Source of the DNA: Ilumatobacter sp.
Lineage (GTDB): Bacteria > Actinomycetota > Acidimicrobiia > Acidimicrobiales > Ilumatobacteraceae
Length of the DNA: 64,000 nt
NCBI GenBank assembly: GCA_013002175.1
Contig: JABDKP010000061.1
Coordinates: 1 to 64,000 of the forward strand
Direction of reading: 5' to 3'
Shown: positions 28,013 to 38,031 of the stretch, in pieces
Numbering within the stretch: position 1 is the stretch's first letter
How the letters are laid out: each line of letters starts with the position of its first letter
Translations under genes and position numbers: made by a program
Notes under the pieces: model-generated
Seen by the model: the letters and a program-made list of their open reading frames with translations, nothing else
What the model was told of the DNA's origin: nothing
Database searches by the model: none

Positions 28013-28834
28013 TCAGGGACGGGCTCCGCGGGACGCGACCCGAATCGCATCCAGCAGCAGGTCATGGACGCCCGGTGACGATGCGAGCACGGCGCCGCCG
28101 GTCACCGCGTCACCCTCCAGATCCGACGCGACCGCGCCGGCTTCGGTGGCGATCAGGACCCCGGCGGCGAGGTCCCACGAGTTGAGGTGCTCCTCGAAGT
28201 ACGCGTCGAGTCGGCCGCAGGCGACGTAGCAGAGGTCCAGCGCAGCGGACCCGAGGCGCCGGATGTCGCGCACCGCGGGCAGGAGGAGTCGCAGCCGTTC
28301 GGCCTGGAGAGAGCGTCGCTCGGGGAGGTAGCTGAACCCGGTGCCGACGAGGGCGGTCTCGAGGCGGTCGACGCTGCTGACCGTCACGCGTTCGCCGTTG
28401 AGTGTCGCGCCGTCGCCTCGCGCGGCCGAGAACAACTCGTCGGCGACCGGCGCGTACACCGCGCCGGCGAGCGAGCCGTGCTCGTCGACGGCGGCGATGC
28501 TCGTGCACCACGCCGGCTGGTCGTAGAGGAAGTTGGCAGTGCCGTCGATCGGGTCGATGTGCCACGCGATCCCGCTGGTGCCACCGTCGGTCGTGCCCTC
28601 CTCGCCGACGATCGCGTCGTCGGGGCGGAGCCGTCGCAACGCGTCGACGATCGTCGCCTCTGCGGCCTCGTCGAACGCCGTCACCGGGTCGGTGGCGCTC
28701 GATTTCGTGTCGTGTGCGGGTGGCTGTCCGACCGGCAGGCTGCGTCGTCCCACGAGCGCGGCGCCGCCCGCGCGGCGGGCGAGGTCCTCCGCGATCCGGC
28801 GCAACGCCGACGGCACGTCCGGCCCCGCCGTCAC
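28013..28834 (-). CDS. Inositol monophosphatase-family phosphatase
   Basis: VGEEGTTDGGTSGIAWHIDPIDGTANFLYDQPAWCTSIA; WDLAAGVLIATEAG. Confidence 0.88.
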   Translation of the reverse strand: MTAGPDVPSALRRIAEDLARRAGGAALVGRRSLPVGQPPAHDTKSSATDPVTAFDEAAEATIVDALRRLRPDDAIVGEEGTTDGGTSGIAWHIDPIDGTANFLYDQPAWCTSIAAVDEHGSLAGAVYAPVADELFSAARGDGATLNGERVTVSSVDRLETALVGTGFSYLPERRSLQAERLRLLLPAVRDIRRLGSAALDLCYVACGRLDAYFEEHLNSWDLAAGVLIATEAGAVASDLEGDAVTGGAVLASSPGVHDLLLDAIRVASRGARP

Positions 28835-29142
28835 TGCGGCGCGTGCCCGGCCGCGGCGCGATGCTCGACCTCGCGCCACTCGCCCAGCGCGCGCATCACG
28901 AGCACGGCGACGATCGCCATCCCCCCGGCGGCGACGACGGCGCCGACGAGCAGACCGAGCCCGAGCGGCAGTCCGCAGTCGCCCTCGCACTGCAACGAGA
29001 TCAGCGAGTAGCCGATCAGCGCGCCGGCGAGCCCGCTGAGACAGATCGCGACGAACGCGCCGACCCGCACGCCGACCGACGGCAGCGCGGACAGCGGCCG
29101 AGCGTCGGAACCGGAGGCCTCGGGATGGGGCGAGTCGTCCAT
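28831..29142 (-). CDS. Small membrane protein, unknown function
   Basis: MDDSPHPEASGSDARP...VGAFVAICLSGLAGALIGYSLISL...LGLLVGAVVAAGGMAIVAVLVMRAL. Confidence 0.6.
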   Translation of the reverse strand: MDDSPHPEASGSDARPLSALPSVGVRVGAFVAICLSGLAGALIGYSLISLQCEGDCGLPLGLGLLVGAVVAAGGMAIVAVLVMRALGEWREVEHRAAAGHAPQ

Positions 29143-29169
29143 CGACCGCAGAGCGTAACGTGGGCAGCG

Positions 29170-30447
29170 ATGACGGCAGCAGGCACCGATCGGCGTCCCA
29201 CGCGCACGATCCTGCACGCCGACATGGACGCGTTCTTCGTCTCGGTCGAGCTGCGCCGGCGGCCGGATCTCGTCGGTCAGCCGGTCGTCGTCGGCGGCAC
29301 CGGCAACCGGGGCGTCGTCGCGGCCGCGTCGTACGAGGCCCGGCGGTTCGGTGTCCACTCGGCGCTGCCGTCCTCGATCGCCCGTCGGCGATGCCCGCAC
29401 GCGGTGTTCCTGCCGGGCGACCACGCCGCGTACGGAGAGGTCAGCGCCGACGTGCGGGCGATCTTCGACCGGTACACGCCGCTCGTCGAACCACTGTCGC
29501 TCGACGAGGCGTTCCTCGACGTGACCGGCTCACAGCGGCTGTTCGGCAGCGGCGCCGACATCGCCGCACAGATCCGGACGGCGGTCCGCGACGAACTGGA
29601 CCTCGGTTGTTGCATCGGCGTCGCGCGCAACAAGTTCCTCGCCAAGCTCGCCTCGGTGGAGGCGAAGCCGGTCGCCCACCCGGACCGGATCGATCCCGGC
29701 CTCGGCGTGAAGGTCGTCGAGCCCGGAGCCGAGCGGGCGTTCCTCGACCCGCTGCCGGTCCAACGACTGTGGGGTGTGGGGCCGGCGACGCTGGAGAAAC
29801 TGCACCGGCTGGGCGTCGTCCGAGTCGCCGACCTCCACGTCGTCGATCGCACCGCGCTGCAGGCGGCCCTCGGAGCGAACCAGGCCGACCACCTCCGCGC
29901 GCTCGCCGTCGGCGACGACGACCGGCCGGTCGAGCCCGAACGGGAAGCGAAGTCGATCGGTCACGAGGAGACGTACGCCCACGACAAGCACACGGCCGCC
30001 GAACTCGACCGGGAGCTGGTGCGTCTCGCCGACGCCGTCGCACGACGATTCCGAGCGCAGGGCCTGGGCGCCCGGACGATCACACTGAAGGTTCGGTTCG
30101 CGGGGTTCGTCACGATCACCCGGTCGGTGACGACCACCGATGCCGTCGACCTCGCGCCGGACATCCTCGGGCTGCTGCGGCCCGTCCTGGAGACGATCGA
30201 CCCGACGCCGGGAGTCCGCCTCCTCGGGGTCAGCGGATCGAACCTGATGTCGCCGTCGCACCAGCTCAGCTTCGACGAGCTGCTCGACGAGCGCCCCGAC
30301 TGGAGTGCCGCGACCGGCGCCCTCGACGAGATCCGCGACCGGTTCGGGACCGCGGCGATCGGGCCGGCGAGCTCGCTCGGTGATCGCGGTGTCGACGTCG
30401 TCACCCGCGGCGGGCAGCAGTGGGGACCCGACGCGGAGCCCAGCTGA
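29170..30447 (+). CDS. dinB: DNA polymerase IV (Y-family)
   Basis: ILHADMDAFFVSVELRRRPDLVGQPVVVGG...YTPLVEPLSLDEAFLDVTGS...LGCCIGVARNKFLAKLAS. Confidence 0.93.
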   Translation: MTAAGTDRRPTRTILHADMDAFFVSVELRRRPDLVGQPVVVGGTGNRGVVAAASYEARRFGVHSALPSSIARRRCPHAVFLPGDHAAYGEVSADVRAIFDRYTPLVEPLSLDEAFLDVTGSQRLFGSGADIAAQIRTAVRDELDLGCCIGVARNKFLAKLASVEAKPVAHPDRIDPGLGVKVVEPGAERAFLDPLPVQRLWGVGPATLEKLHRLGVVRVADLHVVDRTALQAALGANQADHLRALAVGDDDRPVEPEREAKSIGHEETYAHDKHTAAELDRELVRLADAVARRFRAQGLGARTITLKVRFAGFVTITRSVTTTDAVDLAPDILGLLRPVLETIDPTPGVRLLGVSGSNLMSPSHQLSFDELLDERPDWSAATGALDEIRDRFGTAAIGPASSLGDRGVDVVTRGGQQWGPDAEPS

Positions 30448-30541
30448 GCCGTGCCCCGGGGGTCCTCCGGCCGAGCGATGATTTTACGAGGTGTTCACCG
30501 GCCGCGTTGAAGGTCGTCGGTGAACGTGCGATGATGATGGC

Positions 30542-30880
30542 GTGCCGCTCTCCGAGAACGAACAGCGCATTCTTCGACAGATCGAAGAAGAACTTCAGCA
30601 GGATCCCACCTTCGCACAGCGTGGGTACCGTGTGTCGCGCCGCCGTTCGGCGCTGATGGGTCTCGGGCTGCTCGCCGGGATGGCGTTGACGATCGGCGGG
30701 TTGGCGATCAGCTTCTTCGTCGCGTTCGCCGGGTTCGTGCTCGTGCTCGTGATGGCGGTGCTGCTCGAGTCCGAGCTGCGGCTCCTCGGGCGCGATCGCC
30801 TCGGCCAGCTGCCGATCTCGGCGTGGCTGAGCGGGGGCCGGCGTCCGGACGCACAGTCCGACAGCGTCGACGACCACTGA
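30542..30880 (+). CDS. DUF3040-family membrane protein
   Basis: MPLSENEQRILRQIEEELQQDPTFAQR start typical of DUF3040; two TM segments. Confidence 0.85.
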   Translation: MPLSENEQRILRQIEEELQQDPTFAQRGYRVSRRRSALMGLGLLAGMALTIGGLAISFFVAFAGFVLVLVMAVLLESELRLLGRDRLGQLPISAWLSGGRRPDAQSDSVDDH

Positions 30881-30902
30881 CCTCCACGCCGAGCCGACGT
30901 CG

Positions 30903-33275
30903 TCAGCCGAGGCGGGTGAAGTAGCGGCGCACCCGCACCAGCGGGGAGATCGACTCGTTGACCGCCCGCTCGATCTGGCGGCACCAGAGCTCGCAATCGG
31001 CAACCCGTGACGCGGCATGCCGGTCGGGCTGGTCGAAGTCGGGGAAGTACGTCGCTGCGACACCGGGGCCTGGCGCGAACGTGACGGTCGTCAGCGCCTC
31101 GGCGAGCGACCTCATCGGGCGCGCGGCGATCGGGAACTTGGCCGCAGCCGCGACGGCGTGCTCCTCCGGCGTCAGCGACGACTTGGTCCGTACGCCGACC
31201 TCGCCGAGGGCGTCGGTCGCTCGCCGCCAGAGGAGTGCGATGGCGCCCGCGTCGTCGGTGGCCTCGTGGTGTCGGCGGAAGCGACGGATCAGCGCGGGGG
31301 CGAGGAGCAGCACGATCGCGGCGATGATCGCCACGACGATGGCCCACGGGAACGACGGCGGTTCCGGCGGCGGCGCTGCGTCGTCGGTGGGACCGAGCGT
31401 CTGGTCGACGCCCGCGGGGATCGCCGGCGCATCGGGATCGTCGGGGTCGTCGGACGAGGCCACCGTCGTCGTCGGGGCGGGGGTGTTGATGTCATCCGGG
31501 TCCGCCGGCTGCTGCCGCGGTGCGTCGGGGTCGACGCCGGACACGTCCTGCTCGGGTGGGACGTTGGTGTAGTTCTCGGCCCCCGGCGCGCCCCGGCCCG
31601 GGGTCGGCTCGAACGGCACCCAGCCGAGCCCGGAGAACCACACTTCGGGCCAGGCGTGGGCGTTCTTGCCGAGCACCGAGTAGCCGGTGCCGTCGAACGT
31701 CCCGGGCGTGAAGCCCACGGCGACACGCGCCGGAATGCCGAGCGTGCGCATCATCGCCGCGTAGGTACCGGCGAATTGTTCGCAGTAGCCGACGCGGTCG
31801 CGCAGGAACCCCTCGATTGCATTCGTGCCGTGCCCTGCCTGCACCTCCAGGCTGTAGTCGAACTCCGAGCGGAACCAGGTCTGCAGCGTCAAGGCGACGT
31901 CGTACGGCGTCGCCGCCCCGGCCGTCACCTGGCGGGCGATCTCGCCGACCGATGACGGGAAGTCGTCCGGCAGCTCGAGGTAGATCGGGTCGCCGACGCC
32001 GGTCGATCCAGCGGCGCGCAGCGCATCGAGGTCGAACCGGGGCGAGGCCGAGACGATCTCGTACGTGTCGCCGGGGGCGAGTTCGCCGTCGAGCTTCAAC
32101 AGCGTCGCGGAGTCGGCGTTCCAGCGCAGACCGTCCTGCGGCGACGCGGCAATCGGGTCGGCGGCGGTCGGCACGAACTTGTCGCCGAGGTTGGAGATCC
32201 GGATCGTCTGGCGCAGTTCGGTGGCACCCGAGCGGGCCGTCGACAGCTCGCCGTCGGCCCGCGTGAGCGCCCGCTCGGGCAGTCCCCAGCGGGTGCCGTC
32301 GAAGCGGGGGAGTGCGGACAGCCGCCAGTAGGACTCGAAGTCGGCCTCGACGACGAACAGCTCCGAATTCGACCGGTTCGTGAGCCGGGAGCGGATGTCG
32401 ACGAGGGGGCTGACGACGTTGGTGACGCGGCCGCTGTCGCCGCCGCGGGTCTCGTAGATCGGCTCGGAGTCGGCACCCGGCAGGCGCGGTCCGAACACAC
32501 CTGCCGTGACCGCGACGAGCGCGGCCGTCCCGAGCGCCGCAGGCAGGATCATCGCGCTCGGCGACCGTCGCCGGCCGATCGCCGACGATCGGTGCGGGGC
32601 ATGGTACGCACGCAGGGCGACGGTGGTGATGACACCTGCTGCGATCAGCAGCATCGTCAAGGCGATGCGGCTGCGCTCGTAGCCGAGCGCAGCGATGAAC
32701 ACGAACAGCACGCCACCCGGCACGAGCGCCTCGGCGCGGGCGAACGCGCGGAACGCGAACGTGTCCGACAGCACGACAGTGAGCCCGATGCCGATCGCCG
32801 CGAGCACGTCCCACCCGCCGCCGTAGATCACCGGGGCGACCGCCCCACGGAACTGCTGTTGCACGAGGTCGATCTCGGCCTGGAAGAGCGTGAGCGTCTC
32901 ATTCGTCGGGAGCAACCACGAGTAGGAGTCTCGGTAGAACACGTAGCCGATCAGCCAGACGAGGGCGGCGGCGAGCACTGGGACCGCCAGCACGCCGGGG
33001 ACGCGCAGCCGACGCAGCACGAAGCCGAGCCCGTGACCGACGACTGCGAGCACGATGAAGTCGTCCAGGAACTGCCACCCCGCGAACACGCGCGTGTACC
33101 CCGCGGCGACCGTGATCGAGAACAACGCGAGTGCGGCGACCGCCAGCAGTTCGCCCGACAGCTGGGGGTCGATGACGGGAGCGGCCGGCGCAGCGGGCCG
33201 AGCTCGCTGCGCCGGGGTCCCCGGCTGCCAGTCGCGAGCGGCGCGGGGTGCGGGGCGGGCCTCGGTGATCGTCAC
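30903..33275 (-). CDS. Transglutaminase-like membrane protein (TgpA/DUF3488 family)
   Basis: 790 aa; N-terminal multi-TM, central FLRDRVGYCEQFAGTYAAMMRTLGIPARVAVGFTPG...KNAHAWPEVWFSGLGWVPFEPTPGRG, C-terminal TM. Confidence 0.9.
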   Translation of the reverse strand: MTITEARPAPRAARDWQPGTPAQRARPAAPAAPVIDPQLSGELLAVAALALFSITVAAGYTRVFAGWQFLDDFIVLAVVGHGLGFVLRRLRVPGVLAVPVLAAALVWLIGYVFYRDSYSWLLPTNETLTLFQAEIDLVQQQFRGAVAPVIYGGGWDVLAAIGIGLTVVLSDTFAFRAFARAEALVPGGVLFVFIAALGYERSRIALTMLLIAAGVITTVALRAYHAPHRSSAIGRRRSPSAMILPAALGTAALVAVTAGVFGPRLPGADSEPIYETRGGDSGRVTNVVSPLVDIRSRLTNRSNSELFVVEADFESYWRLSALPRFDGTRWGLPERALTRADGELSTARSGATELRQTIRISNLGDKFVPTAADPIAASPQDGLRWNADSATLLKLDGELAPGDTYEIVSASPRFDLDALRAAGSTGVGDPIYLELPDDFPSSVGEIARQVTAGAATPYDVALTLQTWFRSEFDYSLEVQAGHGTNAIEGFLRDRVGYCEQFAGTYAAMMRTLGIPARVAVGFTPGTFDGTGYSVLGKNAHAWPEVWFSGLGWVPFEPTPGRGAPGAENYTNVPPEQDVSGVDPDAPRQQPADPDDINTPAPTTTVASSDDPDDPDAPAIPAGVDQTLGPTDDAAPPPEPPSFPWAIVVAIIAAIVLLLAPALIRRFRRHHEATDDAGAIALLWRRATDALGEVGVRTKSSLTPEEHAVAAAAKFPIAARPMRSLAEALTTVTFAPGPGVAATYFPDFDQPDRHAASRVADCELWCRQIERAVNESISPLVRVRRYFTRLG

Positions 33276-34426
33276 CGCGGCGCCTCGACCTTGCTCGTGG
33301 TCTTGCCGTTCAGCGCGCGCCACGAACTGACGAACTCGTCCTCGGTGCGAGCGGAGACGCCGACGCCGTGACGGGCCCGTTCGCCGGTGGTGACGCTGAG
33401 CGCGGTGAGCGTCGGGTCGACGATCGCCTGGATCGACCGCCACGCCGTGCTCTGGTGCGAGCCGGTCACGAGGACGATCAGGCCGAGGCCCTCGCCCGGG
33501 TCTCGGTCGAGTGCGCCGAGTGGCGCCGCATCCGGTTGGATGCGGGCGAGCACTCGTTGCGTGTTCGCGCCTGCTTCCGGCCCGCGTAGGTCGACGCCGC
33601 CGGCGGTGACGAAACGCGTCGTCAGCCCGGCCTGTTCGGAGCTGTGCACGAGGCTGGCCGCCGCAGTGACGCCGCGCTCGAAGGCGTCGGCGTCGAGGTA
33701 CGACGACGGGTCGGCGTCGAAGACGACCGTGCAGCGGCGCACGCCTTCGACCGTGTGTTCCTTGACGAGCAGGTCTTCGGAGCGGGCCGAGGACTTCCAG
33801 TCGATCGACCGCGGTTCGTCGCCGTCGACGTAGACGCGCAAGCCGTGGAACTCGCCGGGTCCGAGCCGGCGCGCCTGGACCAGCAGGTGTCGGCCCAGCA
33901 CGCCCTGGCCGAGCGTCGGCATCGCCAGGAGGAACGTCTTCGGGGCGACGGTGACCGTGTCGAGGTCGGCGACGATGGTGCGTGAACTGGCGATGCCGAG
34001 TGGGTCGCGGATCTCGGCGAGCAACGGCCCGAGCTGGACGATGCCGCGGGCTTTCGTGGGAAGTTGGTATCCGGCCGACGAGCGCGTCCCGGGGGCCAGG
34101 GGTGCGACCGAGAGTCGTGCGACGTGGTCGGTCGAGTTCGCCCGGCGGACGCGCTCCGCGAGCTCGAACGACGTCGAGCGGACGGCGCCCCGGTGTTCGA
34201 GTCGCAGATCGACGCGGCCGGTGTCGCCGGCGACGAGCACCGTCGGATGGACCCAGCGCGTCGCAGAGATCTGCGGGCGCCGCACGTGGACGAACAGCAG
34301 GGCCCACACCACGGCGCCGAGGAAGGCGGCGCCGACGACGAAGAGTTCGACGACGCCGAACACCCGCCCGACGGCGATCGCGAGGATGCCGGCGGCGATG
34401 CTGGTGACACCCTGCCGCGTCAGCAT
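33272..34426 (-). CDS. DUF58-domain protein
   Basis: EFHGLRVYVDGDEPRSIDWKSSARSEDLLVKEH signature; two N-terminal TM; 4-bp overlap. Confidence 0.88.
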   Translation of the reverse strand: MLTRQGVTSIAAGILAIAVGRVFGVVELFVVGAAFLGAVVWALLFVHVRRPQISATRWVHPTVLVAGDTGRVDLRLEHRGAVRSTSFELAERVRRANSTDHVARLSVAPLAPGTRSSAGYQLPTKARGIVQLGPLLAEIRDPLGIASSRTIVADLDTVTVAPKTFLLAMPTLGQGVLGRHLLVQARRLGPGEFHGLRVYVDGDEPRSIDWKSSARSEDLLVKEHTVEGVRRCTVVFDADPSSYLDADAFERGVTAAASLVHSSEQAGLTTRFVTAGGVDLRGPEAGANTQRVLARIQPDAAPLGALDRDPGEGLGLIVLVTGSHQSTAWRSIQAIVDPTLTALSVTTGERARHGVGVSARTEDEFVSSWRALNGKTTSKVEAPR

Positions 34427-34427
34427 C

Positions 34428-35480
34428 TCAGCGGGCCACGGGCACCGGGACCGCCTCGAACAGCTCGCGCACGGCGTCCTCGGGGGAGAGGTGGGCGCCG
34501 CGGTCGGTGCGCACCATGATGCGGTGGGCCAACGTCGACAGGCCGACGGCCTTGACGTCGTCCGGCGTCGCGTAGTTCCGGCCGCGAGCCGCCGCGTGCG
34601 CCCGGGTGGACGCGGCGAGTTGCAGCGTGGCACGCGGCGACAACCCGAGTTCGATCCCCGGGTGGCGACGGCTGGCCTCGGAGATGTCGACGAGGTACGA
34701 CTTCAACGCGCCGGCGACGTACACGCCGCGCACCGCCTCGATCATCCCGTTGATCTCCTCGGCGGACACGACCGGGCTGAGCGAGCGCAAGACGGTCGCC
34801 GAGCCGAGGTCGTCGAGCATCTCGATCTCGGCGGTGCGGCCCGGATACCCGATCGAGATGCGCAGCAGGAAGCGGTCGAGCTGGCTCTCGGGCAGCCGGT
34901 ACGTGCCCTCCTGGTCGACGGGGTTCTGGGTGGCGATGACCATGAACGGCGGCATCAGCTCGCGGCTGACGGCGTCGACGGTGACCTGGCGTTCCTCCAT
35001 CGCCTCCAGCAGCGCGGACTGGGTCTTCGGTGAGGCACGGTTGATCTCGTCGGCGAGGACGATGTTGGCGAACAACGGCCCGGGCTCGAACCGGAACGTC
35101 TCGGTCGAGCGTTGGTAGACGCTGACCCCGACGAGGTCGGAGGGCAGCAGATCGGGGGTGAACTGGACGCGCTTCCACGTGCAGTCGACCGATGCGGACA
35201 ATGCCTTGGCGAGGCTGGTCTTACCGACACCCGGCACATCCTCGACGAGCAGGTGGCCTTCGGCGAGCAGGCACATGATCGCCAGCTCGATCGCTTCGAT
35301 CTTGCCGTGGATCACCTGTGCAATGTTCGCCGCGACCGCATCGAACAGCGCGGCGAAACCACGGGGGGCGATCTGCGCGCTCGCATCGTCGGTCGCGCCC
35401 GCGCCCGCAGCACCGTCGTGGCGTCCGCCGGTCCCGATGCCGGAGCCCGGCGTTCCGTCCTCGTCAAGATCCATCGTCAC
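34428..35480 (-). CDS. MoxR-family AAA+ ATPase
   Basis: GHLLVEDVPGVGKTSLAKALSAS...FEPGPLFANIVLADEINRASPKTQSALLEAMEERQVTVD...ATQNPVDQEGTYRLPESQLDRFL. Confidence 0.93.
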   Translation of the reverse strand: MTMDLDEDGTPGSGIGTGGRHDGAAGAGATDDASAQIAPRGFAALFDAVAANIAQVIHGKIEAIELAIMCLLAEGHLLVEDVPGVGKTSLAKALSASVDCTWKRVQFTPDLLPSDLVGVSVYQRSTETFRFEPGPLFANIVLADEINRASPKTQSALLEAMEERQVTVDAVSRELMPPFMVIATQNPVDQEGTYRLPESQLDRFLLRISIGYPGRTAEIEMLDDLGSATVLRSLSPVVSAEEINGMIEAVRGVYVAGALKSYLVDISEASRRHPGIELGLSPRATLQLAASTRAHAAARGRNYATPDDVKAVGLSTLAHRIMVRTDRGAHLSPEDAVRELFEAVPVPVAR

Positions 35481-35538
35481 CACGCGAAGGGTAGATGCAA
35501 ACGCCCGCCCGCGACAGTCGGCGGTACGTTCGTTCCCG

Positions 35539-36417
35539 ATGAGTTTCGCGCCGAGCGACGAAGTGGAGCCGATTCCCCACGTCCTTGCTGTGGCGGTCGA
35601 GTCGACGCGCCTCGCCGCCGGGCTCGTGGATGCGCGGGGCGAGGTGCTGCTGCGCGACCGGATCACGACGCCCACCCGCGAGGTGTGGCGGTCGCTGGAG
35701 CGGTTGATCAGGCGGGTGATCGCGGCGTCACCGGACGGTCTGGGGTCGCCGATGGCGGTCGGCGTGAGCTGTGTCGGTCCGGTCGATGTACCGGCCGGCA
35801 CCGTGTCGCCGCCGCTCGTCCCGACGTGGACGAACTTCACCCTCCGCGAACACCTCGAGCGGCTGACGGGGCGGTCGGTCGAGCTCGACACTGCGGGCGC
35901 GGCATCGACCGAGGCGGAACGCTGGCTCGGTGAGGCCCGCGGCGTCGCCAGCTTCCTCAGCGTGCAGATCGACGGCACGGCGGAGTCCGCGTGCGTGATC
36001 GACGGGGTGCGGTTGAGCGGCTCGCACGGCAATGCCGGCGCGATCGCCCACGTGAACGTCGAACCGAACGGCAAGCTCTGTCGCTGCGGCGCGTCGGGCT
36101 GCCTGGAGGCGTACGTCTCGTCGTCGGCGATCGAGGCCGAGATCAACCGTCCGCTCGGACGGGCCACCGCGCCCACGGTCGAGCGCACCGGCATCATGCT
36201 CGGACGCGCGATCGCGTCGATCGCGGCGATCCTCGACGTCCGCACCGTGTTCGTCTCCGGCAACGTCATCGACGTCTTGGGCGATCCGATGCTGGCTGCG
36301 ATGCACCGCGAGATCGCGCTGCGCTCACGCCTGCAGTCGCTGACCGGTCTCGAGGTGATCGAGCCGCACGAGCGGATCGCACCGCTCGTCGCCGCTGCGG
36401 CACTCGCGCTGAATTAG
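35539..36417 (+). CDS. ROK-family protein
   Basis: Cys-rich ROK motif CRCGASGCLEAYVSSSAIEAE; GSHGNAGAIAHVNVEPNG. Confidence 0.85.
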   Translation: MSFAPSDEVEPIPHVLAVAVESTRLAAGLVDARGEVLLRDRITTPTREVWRSLERLIRRVIAASPDGLGSPMAVGVSCVGPVDVPAGTVSPPLVPTWTNFTLREHLERLTGRSVELDTAGAASTEAERWLGEARGVASFLSVQIDGTAESACVIDGVRLSGSHGNAGAIAHVNVEPNGKLCRCGASGCLEAYVSSSAIEAEINRPLGRATAPTVERTGIMLGRAIASIAAILDVRTVFVSGNVIDVLGDPMLAAMHREIALRSRLQSLTGLEVIEPHERIAPLVAAAALALN

Positions 36418-36473
36418 CGGGCGGGTGGCGCCCGGCTACCGCGCGGTAACCGCCGGTGATTACGATCGACGTC

Positions 36474-37703
36474 ATGGATCCGACCTACACCCCCGATGCC
36501 GAGGCCTACCGCGAGAAGGTGCAGGGGTTCCTCGCGGAGAAGCTCCCCGCCGACTGGCAGGGCATCGGCATGCTCGACGGCGACGAGCTGGCCGATTTCG
36601 TCACCGCGTGGCGCACGACGCTGTACGAGGCGAACTACCTCGCACCGGGCTGGCCCCAGGAGGTCGGCGGCGCCGGCCTGTCGGCGACCGAGCAGGTGAT
36701 CCTCGCCGAGGAGTTCACCAAGGCCGGGGTCCCGAGCGGCGGACCGAACGACGTGTTCGGCATCCAGATGCTCGGCAACACGATGCTGATGTGGGGCACC
36801 GACGAACAGCAGCAGCACTTCCTGCCACGGATCCTGTCCGGCGAGGACACCTGGTGTCAGGGTTACTCCGAGCCGAACGCCGGCTCCGACCTCGCCAATG
36901 TCGGTCTCAAGGCCGAACTCGACGGTGACGAGTGGATTCTCAACGGCCAGAAGATCTGGACGTCGGCCGGTCAGTTCGCCGACCACATCTTCACCCTCGC
37001 CCGCACCGACCCGGAGGCGTCGAAGCACAAGGGGATCACGTTCCTGCTGGTGCCGATGGACCAACCGGGGATCGAAGTCCGCCCGATCAAGATGATCTCG
37101 GGCGAGAGCGAGTTCAACGAGGTGTTCTACACCGACGCTCGCGTCCCGAAGGAGAACGTGGTCGGCGGGGTCAACAACGGGTGGGCCGTCGCGATGTCGC
37201 TGCTCGGCTTCGAGCGCGGCGAGGCCGCGGCGACCGGCCCGATCCGCTTCAAGGGCGAGATCGACCGGTTGATCGCCCTCGCGCAGGAGCGCGGCGTCGC
37301 CGACGACCCGGTGATCAGGCAGCGCCTCGCGTGGTGCTATTCCAAGGTCGAGGTCATGAAGTTCCTGGGACAGCGCACGCTGACGAAGTTCCTCTCCGGG
37401 CATCACCCGGGCCCCGACGGCGCGATCTCCAAGCTGTACTGGAGCGAGTATCACAAGGCGTCGACCGAGCTGGCGATGGACATCCTCGGCGCCGACGCGC
37501 AGTTCTGGGAGGGTCGCCGGCCGTCGTCCGCGTTCAGTGCCGACGATGCCGGGGCGGCCAATTCGTCGGCGTCCTGGATCGGGACGTTCCTCAACGCCCG
37601 AGCGGGCACGATCTACGCGGGCTCGTCGCAGATCCAGCGGAACATCATCGGCGAGATGATCCTCGGGTTGCCGAAGGAACCGAAACCGCCTGCGGCGTCG
37701 TGA
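36474..37703 (+). CDS. Acyl-CoA dehydrogenase
   Basis: YSEPNAGSDLANVGLKAELDGDEWILNGQKIWTSAGQFADHIFTLARTD; IYAGSSQIQRNIIGEMILGLP. Confidence 0.93.
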   Translation: MDPTYTPDAEAYREKVQGFLAEKLPADWQGIGMLDGDELADFVTAWRTTLYEANYLAPGWPQEVGGAGLSATEQVILAEEFTKAGVPSGGPNDVFGIQMLGNTMLMWGTDEQQQHFLPRILSGEDTWCQGYSEPNAGSDLANVGLKAELDGDEWILNGQKIWTSAGQFADHIFTLARTDPEASKHKGITFLLVPMDQPGIEVRPIKMISGESEFNEVFYTDARVPKENVVGGVNNGWAVAMSLLGFERGEAAATGPIRFKGEIDRLIALAQERGVADDPVIRQRLAWCYSKVEVMKFLGQRTLTKFLSGHHPGPDGAISKLYWSEYHKASTELAMDILGADAQFWEGRRPSSAFSADDAGAANSSASWIGTFLNARAGTIYAGSSQIQRNIIGEMILGLPKEPKPPAAS

Positions 37704-37960
37704 TCCGCTCCGCGTTGGCGATCTGCGGCGGTGTGCTCCGGCGACCCGGGCTGTGGCCGACGGCGCTGCGCCAGGCCCGCCGGCTGGCCCGTCCGGGGTG
37801 GTGGAGGCGGGCACCGTTCCTGCCGATCCCGCCGGCCGACTACCTCGAGTTCCGGATGGTCACGCAGTACGGCGACGCTGCGCACCGCGCGGAGGTCGAC
37901 GATGTGGTCAAATATCTGAGATGGTGCAGGGAATGGGAACGAGCCGACCGCCCCGCCTGA
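37700..37960 (+). CDS. Small conserved-looking hypothetical protein
   Basis: GTG in a GTGA overlap with the acyl-CoA dehydrogenase stop: VIRSALAICGGVLRRPGLWPTALRQARRLARPGWWRRAPFLPIPPADYLEFRMVTQYGD. Confidence 0.7.
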   Translation: MIRSALAICGGVLRRPGLWPTALRQARRLARPGWWRRAPFLPIPPADYLEFRMVTQYGDAAHRAEVDDVVKYLRWCREWERADRPA

Positions 37961-38031
37961 GTCGCTGCACGCACTCGGCGGAGCGAATATCGATCTCGAT
38001 CGTCGGTCGCGTCGATCGGTAAGGTCCCCGG

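Noticed and set aside
34428-36269. 613-aa form of the MoxR ATPase including a long N-terminal extension
   Set aside because: Extension runs antisense through the ROK gene and is low-complexity; GTG 35480 with a TANNNT element 7 nt upstream is a better start
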